DNA from: Stenotrophomonas maltophilia
Lineage (GTDB): Bacteria > Pseudomonadota > Gammaproteobacteria > Xanthomonadales > Xanthomonadaceae
Assembly (NCBI RefSeq): GCF_002799155.1
Contig: NZ_NERD01000002.1
Coordinates: forward strand, 3,162,001-3,226,000
Length of the DNA stretch: 64,000 nt
Direction of reading: 5' to 3'
Of the stretch, positions 1 to 8,927 are shown one piece after another (position 1 is the first letter of the stretch; every line of letters starts with the position of its first letter). The position numbers were made by a program, and so were the translations under genes. Below the pieces are notes generated by a model. That model saw nothing but the letters and a program-made list of their open reading frames with translations, did no database searches and was not told where the DNA came from.

Positions 1-1011
1 AAGCTGGGCGACCCGTCGCAGCAGCAGACCGCCGATCACATCGATGCCGCGCTGGCGGCGCAGGATGCGATCCTCAACAGCCTGCTTGACATTGCGCGGC
101 TGGAATCGGGCAGTCTCCCCACCCGCGTGCAGGCGTTCCGGCTGGGCCCGCTGCTGCAGACGCTGGCGCGCGAGTTCGGTATCGCCGCGCACTCACGCGG
201 CCTGGTGGTCGACTGGGTTGATACCAATGCCGTGGTGGTCAGCGATGAAGCGCTGCTGCGGCGCATCCTGCAGAATTTCCTGTCCAATGCACTGCGCTAC
301 AGCGAACGCGGCCGCGTGCTGCTCGGCTGCCGTCGCCGCGAAGGCATGCTGTGGATCGAAGTGCACGATCAGGGTCCCGGCATTCCCGACGCGTTGCAGG
401 GCGAGATCTTCGAGGAGTTCCGCCGTCTGCACGACGGCCAACAGCGCGGTGCCGGCCTTGGCTTGGCCATTGTCGACCGCATCGGCCGCCTGCTCGGGCA
501 TCCGATCCGGCTGCGCTCGCAGCTGGGCCAGGGCAGCGTATTCGCCGTAGGCGTGCCGTTCGGTGAAGCCAGCGCGATTCCCGCCTCTGCACCCGCGCCG
601 GTACTGGCGCAGGAACCGGCCGCGGACAATCCACTGCGCGGGCGCCGGGTGTGGGTGATCGACGACGACCCGCACGTGTGCGCGGCCAGCCGCGCGCTGC
701 TGGAGCGCTGGGGCTGCGAGGTGTCTCTGGCCGATGGCCCACAGGCGGCTCTGCAGTTGGCCAGTACAGCAACCGTGCCGGAGCTGGTGTTGCTGGACGT
801 GCGCATGGGCGATCACCACGGGCCGGTGCTGTACGAGACATTGGCCGAACTGTGGCAGGCCCGTCCGCCGGTGGTGCTGGTCACTGCCGAGCGCGATGCG
901 GGATTGCGTGAGATGGCCGCCGAGCGTGGCTGGGGGATGATGGCCAAGCCGGTGAAGCCGCCGGCGCTGCGGGCGCTGATGAGTCAGTTGCTGATCCGGC
1001 ATCGCGGGTAG
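1..1011 (+). CDS. Hybrid sensor histidine kinase/response regulator, 3' part
   Basis: The reading frame is open from base 1, so the start, any input domains and the phosphoacceptor His lie outside the window. The visible 336 residues begin in the dimerisation helix (LLDIARLESG). A HATPase_c domain follows, with N box QNFLSNALRY, G1 DQGPGIP and G2 GAGLGLAI. From about residue 215 comes a receiver domain with the acidic pocket IDDDP, phosphoacceptor Asp266 in LLLDVRM and the conserved Lys in AKPVKP. This is the layout of PAS-hybrid kinases of the NahK/ErcS' type, which pass phosphate to LuxR-type regulators. The convergent regulator at 1526-2176 is the obvious partner candidate, but that is inference. 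The stop codon TAG lies inside an inverted-repeat arm. Confidence 0.88.
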   Translation, partial: KLGDPSQQQTADHIDAALAAQDAILNSLLDIARLESGSLPTRVQAFRLGPLLQTLAREFGIAAHSRGLVVDWVDTNAVVVSDEALLRRILQNFLSNALRYSERGRVLLGCRRREGMLWIEVHDQGPGIPDALQGEIFEEFRRLHDGQQRGAGLGLAIVDRIGRLLGHPIRLRSQLGQGSVFAVGVPFGEASAIPASAPAPVLAQEPAADNPLRGRRVWVIDDDPHVCAASRALLERWGCEVSLADGPQAALQLASTATVPELVLLDVRMGDHHGPVLYETLAELWQARPPVVLVTAERDAGLREMAAERGWGMMAKPVKPPALRALMSQLLIRHRG

Positions 1012-1529
1012 TTTCCAGCCAACGGCGCAGCCCCTCGTGGGTGGTGTCTGGTTGGTCGTGGAAAGCAAAAGCCGTGGGGGGGGCCGGTCGGGTTGGGTGC
1101 GCGGGGGACGCCGTGAATCCGTCCCTGGAGGCTTGGCAGCCGCATCCATGCGGCTGACACCCCCGCGAACCCAACCCGACCGGCCTCTGACAGATTTCGG
1201 TGGCCTGCCACCCACGGAGAAGAAAAAGAAGATCAAAAGCGGATCGCGCGCTGCGCTTGCTCGTGTAAAGCCGAGCACATGCTCGGCTTCGCGGACCGGC
1301 CAGGCTGCCTTTGCTTTTGATCTTCTTTTCTCTTCCGTGGATGGATGCGCACGGAACCTGTCCGTGGCCGGGCAGGTGGGCTGCGCAGGGGCGTGAGTCG
1401 CATGGATGCGGCGACCGAGCTTACATGGACATACTTGCAGCGGCCCCTGCGCAGTCCACCTGCCCGGCCTCACCCATGACTGCTCTACGTGTCCACCCAC
1501 GAGGGGCTGCGCCGTTGGCTGGAAACTAC
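1008..1529. repeat. Cluster of nested palindromic units in a convergent intergenic region
   Basis: This stretch of about 0.5 kb between two convergent genes has no convincing gene. An outer perfect 37-bp inverted repeat (1008-1044 and 1493-1529) begins with GTAG on each arm. Inside lie three more inverted pairs: 1082-1107 with 1160-1185 (26 bp, one mismatch), 1212-1240 with 1313-1340 (imperfect), and 1366-1392 with 1443-1469 (27 bp, one mismatch). A small palindrome sits at 1268-1289. The style matches the GTAG-type palindromes of Stenotrophomonas. The outer arms contain the stop codons of both neighbouring genes. No transposase or target-site duplication is visible. Confidence 0.85.
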
Positions 1530-2176
1530 AACCCAACCCCGGCGTCGCCCTCAGGCTCCAGCGCCTTCACCAGCACCGCTGCCTGCGTTCGGCTATGGCA
1601 CTCGAGCTTCTTCAGGATCGCGGTGACATGCACCTTCACCGTGTTCTCGGCCAGCCCCAGCGTGTAGGCGATCTGCTTGTTGAGCAGGCCATCGGCCAGG
1701 CACAGCAGCACGCGGAACTGCTGCGGGGTCAGCTGGGCCAGGCGGCTGGCCAGCAGCGCGTCGGCCTCCGAGCGCTCGGCGGCCATCGCCGGGAACCACA
1801 GGCCACCATCGAGCACCGCCTGCACGGCCTCGCCGATGGTCTCGGCCGGGGCCGACTTCGGGATGAAACCGGCCGCGCCGAACTGCTGGGCGCGGCGGAT
1901 CACCCGCGGATGGTCGTTGGACGAGAGAATCACCACCGGAATGTCCGGATGCGAGCCACGCACATGCAGCAGCGCTGAAAAGCCGTGCGCGCCAGGCATG
2001 GTCAGGTCGAGCAGCACCAGGTCCACGTCCGGCTGAACGTCGAGCGCCTCGGCCAGCGCCTCAGCGCTGGCGACCTCGCGCACCTGCGCCAGCGGCAGGC
2101 TCTGCCGCAATGACTGCACCACCGCCGAACGCAGCAGCGGGTGGTCATCGGCGATCAGGATGGTGTATTCGCTCAT
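1526..2176 (-). CDS. LuxR/NarL-type response regulator
   Basis: A 216-residue two-domain regulator. Residues 1-120 form a receiver domain with acidic residues in IADDHP, phosphoacceptor Asp57 in LLDLTMPG, and Lys in IPKSAPAE. Residues from about 148 to 205 form a GerE/LuxR helix-turn-helix (LTPQQFRVLL, then NKQIAYTLGLAENTVKVH). I chose the ATG at 2174-2176 because the receiver fold begins there; the frame stays open further upstream but codes nothing receiver-like. The gene converges on the hybrid kinase gene, and the two probably form one phosphorelay (inference from adjacency). Its TAG stop lies in the right arm of the flanking inverted repeat. Confidence 0.9.
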   Translation of the reverse strand: MSEYTILIADDHPLLRSAVVQSLRQSLPLAQVREVASAEALAEALDVQPDVDLVLLDLTMPGAHGFSALLHVRGSHPDIPVVILSSNDHPRVIRRAQQFGAAGFIPKSAPAETIGEAVQAVLDGGLWFPAMAAERSEADALLASRLAQLTPQQFRVLLCLADGLLNKQIAYTLGLAENTVKVHVTAILKKLECHSRTQAAVLVKALEPEGDAGVGL

Positions 2177-2204
2177 GCCGCCATTGTACGGGCAGGCCGC
2201 CGCG

Positions 2205-3260
2205 TCAGCGCCCCGCCGGCTCCACGCTGCTGCGCCAGGCATCGAGGAACTGGCGGCGCTTGAGCGCATCCAGGTACACCAGCAGGCCCGGGCCGAGCTG
2301 GATCGGACGGCGGCTGCGGCCCGGCGCATCATCGCCACGAGCATCGCCGGTCACGATCGGCATCAGGCGCGCTTCGCGCGAGAGCACCTGCTGGCCACGC
2401 GGCGACAGCAGGTAATCGAGGAAGCGCCGGGCCTCCTCCGGATGCGGGCCAGTCCGCGGAATCACGGCGGTGCGCAGCACCACCAGCGTGTAGTCCTCGG
2501 GTTCAACGATGGCCAGCGGCGCGCCGGCATCGACGCGTGCCTGCGCGTAGGAGCCGAGCACGTTGTAGACCAGCGACAGCTGGCCGCTGGCCACCTTGTC
2601 CAGCAGCACGCCGGTGCGCTCCTCGCGGACCACGTCGTTGTCGCCGAGCGCACCCAGCAACGCGCCGGCGATGCTGCCACGCTGCGCATCCTGGGTCGCC
2701 AGCAGATAGCCGACACTGCTGCGTTCGATGTCATAGGTGCCGACCTTCCCGCGCAGCGGTGCGCCCTCGGCGCGCAGCCGGTCCAGCAGCTGGCGGCGCG
2801 TGTGCGGCACCTTTGCCGAAGGCATCGCGCGGGTGTTGTAGACCATCACCACCGGCTCGTAGCTGATGCCGAACGCCTCGTTGCGCCACTGTGCCCAGGC
2901 CGGCAGCGCAGCGGTCTGCGCCGAACGGTGCGGCAGCGCATGGCCATCGTTGACCAGCTTGGTCTGCAGGTCCATGCCGCTTGAGATCAGCAGGTCCGGC
3001 GACGCCGGCCCGGCACGGTCATGCAGGTACCGCGCGTACAGGTCCTGGGTGATGATGTCCTCGTACACCACCTCGGTGCCTGGGTGCAGACGCTGGTAGT
3101 CGGCAATGACCACCGCGAACACTTCGATGTCGGTGGTGCCGTGGATGCGCAGCTGCGCGGTGGCCGCTCCCTGTGCGGGAAAACGGCGCACATCCCCCGG
3201 CGCGGCCAGCACCGGCAGGGCCAGCAGCAGGGCAACGGCCGTGGCGAACAGGCGGATCAT
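2205..3260 (-). CDS. Periplasmic substrate-binding protein linked to TctDE
   Basis: A 351-residue exported protein with a classic signal peptide (MIRLFATAVALLLALPVLAA). The body resembles family-1/Fe(III)-type extracellular solute-binding proteins (DLLISSGMDLQTKLVNDG, then VVMVYNTRAM, then a C-terminal segment with LLSPRGQQVLSREA). Its ATG overlaps the TGA of the sensor kinase by four bases (ATGA), so the two are translationally coupled. No ABC permease or ATPase gene lies nearby. With a two-component system directly upstream and a citrate transporter divergent to it, a ligand-sensing role that feeds the kinase is more likely than transport. That role is inference, by analogy with Bordetella BctC, which acts with the BctDE kinase system. 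Confidence 0.82.
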   Translation of the reverse strand: MIRLFATAVALLLALPVLAAPGDVRRFPAQGAATAQLRIHGTTDIEVFAVVIADYQRLHPGTEVVYEDIITQDLYARYLHDRAGPASPDLLISSGMDLQTKLVNDGHALPHRSAQTAALPAWAQWRNEAFGISYEPVVMVYNTRAMPSAKVPHTRRQLLDRLRAEGAPLRGKVGTYDIERSSVGYLLATQDAQRGSIAGALLGALGDNDVVREERTGVLLDKVASGQLSLVYNVLGSYAQARVDAGAPLAIVEPEDYTLVVLRTAVIPRTGPHPEEARRFLDYLLSPRGQQVLSREARLMPIVTGDARGDDAPGRSRRPIQLGPGLLVYLDALKRRQFLDAWRSSVEPAGR

Positions 3261-4648
3261 GAACTGCTCCGTGGCAGGCGGATGGTGGCGATCAGCCCGC
3301 CCTGCGGGCGGTTGCTGAGGTCGATGCGGCCGCCATGGCTGTCGACCACCCGCTTGACGATGGCCAGGCCGAGTCCGGCGCCGCCGGATGGCGCACCTTC
3401 GCCACGGGCGAAGCGTTCGAACACGCGCTCGGCATCGGCGGCCGCGATGCCTGCGCCATGATCGGCGATGGTCAGCACGGCCTGCTCGCCTTCCACGGTC
3501 AGGGCGATCTGCAATGCGCCGTCGCCGCCGTACTTCAGTGCGTTGTCGACCAGGTTCTTGATCGCCTCGCGCAGCAGCAGCGCATCGCCATGCACCTGTA
3601 CAGGCTCAGCGGTCATCGCCAGCTGCACGCGCGGCGCCGGGCCGGCCTGCGGCAGCGCTTCATGCAGGGCCTGGTGCACGGTCTCGGCCAGGTCCACGGC
3701 AGCAAAGCGTTGCAGGTGCGAACGATGGATCACGCTGGCATCGCTGAGCAGCTGGTTGAGCAGCCGGCTCATGTGGGTGGCGTTGCGCTCGACCGCCTGC
3801 AGGCTGCGCCGCATGTCCTCCGGGTCATCATCGTCCAGCCCCAGCTGTGCCTGCGCGCGCAATGCCGCCAACGGCGTGCGCATCTGGTGCGCGGCCTCGG
3901 CCATGAACGCGCGCAGCGTCTCGTTGCTGCTGGACAGGCGCTCCATGAAACGGTTCAGCGCCGCCACCATCTGGTCCATCTCGCGCGGCACGCGGGCATC
4001 CAGCGGCTTCAGGTCGGACGGTTCGCGGCGCGACAGCTCGCGCTCCACCCGCACCAGCGGCCGGAACGCACGATGCACGCCGAACGCCACCAGTGCCAGC
4101 AGCAGCCCGGACAACACACCGATCGCCAGCAATGCACGATTGACCATGTCCTGCGCGACCGCTTCACGCGCACGCCGGGTCTGGCCGACCTGCACCTGTA
4201 CCTCGCCCTGCGCCGAGGCGGCGGCGAAACTGCGGCCGACCACCACGAAGCGCACGGTCTCACCGCTGTACGCCGCATCGAACAGCTGCGGCTGGGTACC
4301 AGGCCGGCGCGGCGGTGCGGGCAGGTCACCGTAGCCGGTGATCAGCGTGCCGCGGCTGTCGGCCACCCGGTAGAACACGCGGTCTTCCGGCGCCATCGCC
4401 AGCAGGTCCAGCGCCGCATACGGCAGATCGACCTGCCACTGGCCATCGACCAGGGCCACCGAATCGGCAATGGACAGCGCCGAGGACACCAGCAGGTGAT
4501 CGTAGGAGCGGTTGGCGGCACGCTGGCCGTAATCGCGCGCGGCGAACAGCAGGGCCACCGCGAACACCGCCAGCAGCACGCCGAGGTAGAGCAGCAGCGT
4601 GCGCCGCAGCGAACCCGGCGCGGGCGTCGCAGCGCGCGCGTCAGCCAT
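3257..4648 (-). CDS. tctE: Sensor histidine kinase, TctE-like
   Basis: A 463-residue inner-membrane kinase. A first membrane helix at about 17-37 and a second at about 172-192 bracket a periplasmic domain of roughly 135 residues, as in the 2CSK_N sensors of the TctE family. A HAMP-like linker follows, then the H box with His254 in AAHQMRTPLAAL, and an ATPase domain (N box IKNLVDNALKYG, G1 DHGAGI, G2 GGAGLGLAI). The start codon overlaps the regulator's stop by eight bases, and the stop overlaps the binding protein's start by four, so the three genes form one leftward operon. In Xanthomonas TctDE activates the citrate transporter gene citH; the same arrangement here supports a citrate/tricarboxylate sensor. 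Confidence 0.88.
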   Translation of the reverse strand: MADARAATPAPGSLRRTLLLYLGVLLAVFAVALLFAARDYGQRAANRSYDHLLVSSALSIADSVALVDGQWQVDLPYAALDLLAMAPEDRVFYRVADSRGTLITGYGDLPAPPRRPGTQPQLFDAAYSGETVRFVVVGRSFAAASAQGEVQVQVGQTRRAREAVAQDMVNRALLAIGVLSGLLLALVAFGVHRAFRPLVRVERELSRREPSDLKPLDARVPREMDQMVAALNRFMERLSSSNETLRAFMAEAAHQMRTPLAALRAQAQLGLDDDDPEDMRRSLQAVERNATHMSRLLNQLLSDASVIHRSHLQRFAAVDLAETVHQALHEALPQAGPAPRVQLAMTAEPVQVHGDALLLREAIKNLVDNALKYGGDGALQIALTVEGEQAVLTIADHGAGIAAADAERVFERFARGEGAPSGGAGLGLAIVKRVVDSHGGRIDLSNRPQGGLIATIRLPRSSS

Positions 4649-5330
4649 CGGCGTCGGCACTGGCATCACTGGCTTCCAGCAGGTAGCCCACGCCACGCAC
4701 CGTGGTGATGCGCAGCGGCGCGGCGGCCAGCTTCCTGCGCAGGCGGCCGACATACAGTTCGATGGCATTCGGACCGGCCTCATCGTCGAACCCGAACAGG
4801 CCGTTGCCGATCTCGTCCTTGCCGACCACCTGGCCAAGGCGGCCGACCAGTATCTCCAGCAGGCGGTATTCGCGGTTGGGCAGTTCGATCGGCTCCCCGT
4901 CGAGGCTGACTCGGTGTGCAGCATTGTCGAACTGGAAGCCGCCGATCTGCACCACTTCGCTGGCCTGGCCACGCGCACGCCGCAGCAGCACGCGGCAGCG
5001 CGCTTCGAACTCGCGGAAGTCGAACGGCTTGCCCAGGTAGTCGTCGGCGCCCACGTCCAGCGCCTGCACGCGATCTTCGATGCCATCGCGTGCGGTCAGC
5101 ATCAGCACCGGCGTGCTGTCGCCGCGCTCGCGCATGCCGGCCAGCACACGCAGGCCATCGAGCTTGGGCAGGCCGATATCCAGCACCACCAGGTCGAAGC
5201 TCTGGTAGCGCAGCACGCTGGCAGCGGCCAGGCCATCGGCCTGCCAGTCCACGGCGTGCCCGCTGCGGCGCATCCGGCGGATGATCGCATCGGCCAGATC
5301 CGGGTTGTCTTCGACCAGCAGCAGGCGCAT
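4641..5330 (-). CDS. tctD: OmpR/PhoB-type response regulator, TctD-like
   Basis: A 229-residue regulator, first gene of the leftward three-gene operon. The receiver domain (1-115) has the acidic pair in VEDN, phosphoacceptor Asp51 in VVLDIGLPKLDG and Lys in YLGKPFDF. A winged-helix DNA-binding domain follows (about 130-220: LPNREYRLLEILV, then IELYVGRLRRKL). I start at the ATG of MRLLLVEDN; an in-frame GTG two codons earlier (5334-5336) is possible but adds only two residues. It most likely activates the divergent porin-citH-reductase genes, as TctD does for citH in Xanthomonas. Confidence 0.9.
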   Translation of the reverse strand: MRLLLVEDNPDLADAIIRRMRRSGHAVDWQADGLAAASVLRYQSFDLVVLDIGLPKLDGLRVLAGMRERGDSTPVLMLTARDGIEDRVQALDVGADDYLGKPFDFREFEARCRVLLRRARGQASEVVQIGGFQFDNAAHRVSLDGEPIELPNREYRLLEILVGRLGQVVGKDEIGNGLFGFDDEAGPNAIELYVGRLRRKLAAAPLRITTVRGVGYLLEASDASADADG

Positions 5331-5536
5331 GGGCACACGGGTGGGAGGGGAACCGAATGCTACCGCATGCCGCCGCCGCGCTTGCCGGGCGTGGCCCAGG
5401 GAGCGCAGCGGCCGCTTTTACGCTGCACCGCACAAATCGTTGACAGGACGATGACAGCTTGCCCGACCCAGACTGCGGCCGCGCACCGTCCGGTGCCCAC
5501 GATTGCCGCGCGCCTGGCGCGCACCTGGGAGGGTTT
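5331..5536. promoter_or_regulatory. Divergent control region between tctD and the porin gene
   Basis: This 206-base gap separates the leftward tctD operon from the rightward porin-citH genes and must hold both promoters. A purine-rich ribosome-binding site (GGGAGGG, 5527-5533) lies just before the porin GTG start. I could not place reliable -35/-10 elements or a TctD direct repeat by eye. Confidence 0.45.
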
Positions 5537-6712
5537 GTGGAATTCACGTTTGCCTGGCGGCGTCCTGCCGCCATGATGGCCTTGGCTGCACTGTCGGCGC
5601 CGGCCTTCGCCGCCGAAGACGACCGCCCGGTCACCGCCAGCCTCGGTGGCCGCCTGCACCTGGACTTCGCCACCTTCGACAACGACAACCGCGGCACCCC
5701 GAACAAGGACGACACCGAGATCCGCCGCGCCTGGCTGGACGTTTCCGGCAAGTTCTTCGTGGTCGACTACAAGCTGGAAGCGGACTTCTCCGGCGACCGC
5801 GTCGAGGCCAAGGACGTGTACCTGGCGCGCAGCTTCGGCAAGGCCGGCAAGCTGACCGTGGGCCAGTTCAAGCAGTACTTCTCGCTGGATGACCGCACCA
5901 GTTCCAACTACGGCAGCTTCCTGGAGCGCGGCAACGCCGGCACTACGCTGGCGCCGCTGTACCGCCTGGGTGCGTCGTGGCAGGCCAACCCGGGGGACTT
6001 CACCTGGGCGGCCAGCCTCTACAGCCTGGAGAGCATCGACGCCTGGCAGGTGAAGGGCCGCGCCGCCGGTGGCCGCGTCACCTGGGCCCCCTCGCCCAGC
6101 GATGGCGACGTGCTGCACCTGGGCCTGTCGCTGGCCCGCGAGGCCTATGACAACCCGGGCGCCAACGGCGTGCCCGGCCTGCGCATCCGCCCGCGCCCGG
6201 CCGGCCACCTGTCCGACGAGAGCCGCCTGACCCTGGTTGACTTCTCCGCCGGCCGCGATACCGACGTCAACAAGTGGTCGCTGGAATACGCGCAGGTGCG
6301 CGGCCCGCTGTCGTGGCAGGGGGAATTCAGCGGTGCCACCTTCGATGACGGCGCGCAGCGCGGTGACGTGATGGCGGCCTACGGCATGCTCAGCTGGTTC
6401 GTCACCGGCGAAAGCCGCGCGTATGACCGCAAGACCGGCCGCTTCGCGCGGGTGAAGGACATCCGCCACAAGGCCGGTGCCTTCGAAGTGGCATTGCGCT
6501 ACGACCAGATGTGGGGCGCGCAGCATCTCGACGGTGCACCCGACCTGCGCCGTGGCAGCACCGAAGCGTGGACGCTGGGCGGCAACTGGTACCTGCGCGA
6601 CAACCTTCGCTTCATGCTCAACGTGATCGAAAGCCGCAACCGCGACCGCCTGGCCGGGGTCACGGTGGACCGCACGCGCGCCGTCACCGGCCGCCTGCAG
6701 TACGACTTCTAA
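5537..6712 (+). CDS. OprO/OprP-family outer-membrane porin
   Basis: A 391-residue outer-membrane beta-barrel of the phosphate-selective porin O/P family. Recognisable family segments are RRAWLDVSGKFFVVDYKLEA, KDVYLARSFGKAGKLTVGQF and SLDDRTSSN. The chain ends in Phe after alternating polar/apolar strands (RLQYDF). I chose the GTG at 5537 because GGGAGGG precedes it at good spacing and it gives a full signal peptide ending APAFA/AE; ATGs at 5572 and 5575 would clip that signal. It lies 72 bases upstream of the citrate transporter gene and probably gives the carboxylate its route across the outer membrane. A short GC hairpin follows the stop (6713-6728). It could trim expression of citH relative to the porin, but there is no U-tract. 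Confidence 0.86.
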   Translation: MEFTFAWRRPAAMMALAALSAPAFAAEDDRPVTASLGGRLHLDFATFDNDNRGTPNKDDTEIRRAWLDVSGKFFVVDYKLEADFSGDRVEAKDVYLARSFGKAGKLTVGQFKQYFSLDDRTSSNYGSFLERGNAGTTLAPLYRLGASWQANPGDFTWAASLYSLESIDAWQVKGRAAGGRVTWAPSPSDGDVLHLGLSLAREAYDNPGANGVPGLRIRPRPAGHLSDESRLTLVDFSAGRDTDVNKWSLEYAQVRGPLSWQGEFSGATFDDGAQRGDVMAAYGMLSWFVTGESRAYDRKTGRFARVKDIRHKAGAFEVALRYDQMWGAQHLDGAPDLRRGSTEAWTLGGNWYLRDNLRFMLNVIESRNRDRLAGVTVDRTRAVTGRLQYDF

Positions 6713-6784
6713 GCCCGGCATTCCGGGCACGCCGCCCGGGCCCCTTCCACTCCCCCACGTCCTGTTTCCGCAAGGAGTCCGCAG

Positions 6785-8116
6785 ATGATGCTGAGCATCC
6801 TCGGCTTTGGCATGGTCATTACGTTCATGTACTTGATCATGAGCAAACGCCTGTCGCCGCTCGTCGCCCTGATTACCATCCCCATCCTGTTCGCGCTGAT
6901 CGGCGGCTTCGGCGCCGGCATCGACGAGATGATGCTGGAGGGCATCAAGAAGATCGCGCCGACCGGCGTGATGCTGATGTTCGCCATCCTCTACTTCGGC
7001 GTGATGATCGACGCCGGCCTGTTCGATCCGCTGGTGCGGGTGATCCTGCGCTTCGTCAAGGGCGACCCGATGAAGATCGTGCTCGGCACCGCCGTGCTGG
7101 CGATGCTGATCTCGCTCGACGGTGATGGCTCGACCACCTACATGATCACCGTCTCGGCGATGCTGCCGCTGTACCAGCGGCTGGGCATGAACGCGCTGAA
7201 CATGACCTGCGTGACCATCCTCGCCGGCGGCGTGATGAACCTGACCCCGTGGGGCGGCCCGACCGCACGCGCGGCCACCGCGCTGCACGTGGACCCGGCC
7301 GATGTGTTCGTACCGCTGATCCCGTCGATGGTGATCGCCTGTGCCGGCGTGCTGCTGCTGGCCTGGTACCTGGGCCTGAAGGAACGCCGTCGCCTCGGTG
7401 TGGTGACCCTGCCCAAGGGTGGCAGCTGGATGGACAACAGCGTGTCCGACGACAGCAACGCGCTGCCGACCGTGGAAGACGCCGAAGACATCAAGCGGCC
7501 GAAGCTGCTGTGGGTGAACCTGGCCCTGACCGTGGCGCTGATGACCGCGCTGATCATCGGCGTGCTGCCGATGCCGGTGCTGTTCATGGTCGGCTTCGCC
7601 ATCGCCCTGGTGATCAACTACCCGAACCTGGCCGAGCAGCGCCGCCGCGTGGTCAACCACGCCGGCAACGTGCTGTCGGTGGTGTCGCTGATCTTCGCCG
7701 CAGGCATCTTCACCGGCATCCTCAACAACACCGGCATGGTTGAAGCGATGTCGCACAGCTTCTTGGCGGTGATTCCGGAATCGTGGGGCCCGTACCTGGC
7801 GGTGATCACGGCGGTGGCATCGATGCCGTTCACCTTCTTCATGTCCAACGACGCGTTCTACTTCGGCGTGCTGCCGATCCTGTCCGAGGCCGCCGGCAAC
7901 TACGGCATCACCCCGGTGGAAATGGCGCGTGCCTCGCTGGCCGGACAGCCGGTGCACCTGCTCAGCCCGCTGGTGCCGTCCACCTACCTGCTGGTGGGCC
8001 TGGCCAAGGTCGAATTCGCCGACCACCAGAAATTCACCCTGAAGTGGGCCATCGCCATCTCGATGCTGCTGATGGTCGGCAGCCTGTTGTTCGGCCTGTA
8101 CCCGCTCGCTGCCTGA
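6785..8116 (+). CDS. citH: CitMHS-family citrate transporter
   Basis: A 443-residue inner-membrane protein with about 11-12 hydrophobic segments, typical in length for CitMHS divalent-metal-citrate:H+ symporters. Family landmarks are LDGDGSTTYMITVSAMLPLY, NLTPWGGPTARAA in the first half, and SMPFTFFMSNDAFYFG plus QPVHLLSPLVPSTYLLVGLA in the second. A strong ribosome-binding site (AAGGAG, about 6772) precedes tandem ATG codons; I took the first. Upstream lies an OprP-type porin, and TctDE is divergent, as at the Xanthomonas citH locus. The substrate is therefore most likely metal-complexed citrate, though the exact metal cannot be read from sequence. Confidence 0.9.
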   Translation: MMLSILGFGMVITFMYLIMSKRLSPLVALITIPILFALIGGFGAGIDEMMLEGIKKIAPTGVMLMFAILYFGVMIDAGLFDPLVRVILRFVKGDPMKIVLGTAVLAMLISLDGDGSTTYMITVSAMLPLYQRLGMNALNMTCVTILAGGVMNLTPWGGPTARAATALHVDPADVFVPLIPSMVIACAGVLLLAWYLGLKERRRLGVVTLPKGGSWMDNSVSDDSNALPTVEDAEDIKRPKLLWVNLALTVALMTALIIGVLPMPVLFMVGFAIALVINYPNLAEQRRRVVNHAGNVLSVVSLIFAAGIFTGILNNTGMVEAMSHSFLAVIPESWGPYLAVITAVASMPFTFFMSNDAFYFGVLPILSEAAGNYGITPVEMARASLAGQPVHLLSPLVPSTYLLVGLAKVEFADHQKFTLKWAIAISMLLMVGSLLFGLYPLAA

Positions 8117-8140
8117 CCCCTTACCAAGGAGCCTTCTGCA

Positions 8141-8881
8141 ATGACGCTTCGAATCGCTTACGTCACCAGCGGCATGGGCAGTGTCGGTACTGCCATCTGC
8201 CAGAGCCTGGCCCGCAGCGGCCACACCGTGGTCGCCGGTTGCGCGCCGAACTCGCCGCGCAAGGCCAACTGGCTGCGCGAGCAGCGCGAACAGGGCTTCG
8301 ACTTCATCGCCTCCGAAGGCAACGCCACCGACTGGGCCTCGACCAGCGCCGCGTTCGCCAAGGTCCGCGCTGAAGTCGGTGAAGTGGACGTGCTGGTCAA
8401 CAATTCCGGTGGCAGCCGCGACCTGCTGTTCCGGCAGATGACGGTGGAGGACTGGAATGCGGTGATCGCCTCCAACCTCAACGCGTTGTTCAACCTGACC
8501 AAGCAGGTGGTCGACGGCATGGCCACGCGCGGCTGGGGCCGCATCATCAACATCGGCTCGGTCAGCGCCCACAAGGGCCAGATCGGCCAGGTGAACTACG
8601 CCACCGCCAAGGCCGCGATGCATGGCTTCAGTCGTGCGCTGGCCGCGGAAGTGGCCTCGCGCGGGGTCACCGTCAACACGCTGTCGCCGGGCTACATCGC
8701 CAGCCAGGCGATCAGCAGCTTCCCGCCGGATGTACTGGACCGGCTGGCCGCCTCGGTACCGGTGCGCCGCTTGGGTCGCCCCGAGGAAGTGGCCGGCCTG
8801 TGCGCCTGGCTGGCCTCGGACGAAGCCTCGTACGTGACCGGCGCCGACTATCCGGTCAACGGTGGCCTGTACATGGGTTGA
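8141..8881 (+). CDS. SDR-family reductase (acetoacetyl-CoA/3-oxoacyl reductase-like)
   Basis: A 246-residue short-chain dehydrogenase/reductase. It has a Rossmann start (VTSGMGSVGTAI, a variant of TGxxxGxG), the NNSGG stretch where NNAG is usual, Ser in INIGSVSAHKG, and the catalytic Tyr/Lys pair in NYATAKAAM. The C-terminal end (SYVTGADYPVNGGLYMG) is standard for FabG/PhaB proteins. AAGGAG precedes the ATG, which lies 24 bases after citH, so the gene is probably co-transcribed with the transporter. Its substrate is not fixed by sequence; acetoacetyl-CoA reductase is the usual label in relatives. A terminator follows. Confidence 0.85.
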   Translation: MTLRIAYVTSGMGSVGTAICQSLARSGHTVVAGCAPNSPRKANWLREQREQGFDFIASEGNATDWASTSAAFAKVRAEVGEVDVLVNNSGGSRDLLFRQMTVEDWNAVIASNLNALFNLTKQVVDGMATRGWGRIINIGSVSAHKGQIGQVNYATAKAAMHGFSRALAAEVASRGVTVNTLSPGYIASQAISSFPPDVLDRLAASVPVRRLGRPEEVAGLCAWLASDEASYVTGADYPVNGGLYMG

Positions 8882-8927
8882 GCCCGTCTCCACGCAACGC
8901 GTGGACCGCCTCCCCCACGGAGTGCGC

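Noticed and set aside
1008..1529. Insertion sequence or MITE bounded by the 37-bp inverted repeats
   Set aside because: No transposase frame and no flanking direct repeat. The stop codons of both neighbours lie inside the arms. Kept as a palindrome cluster instead.
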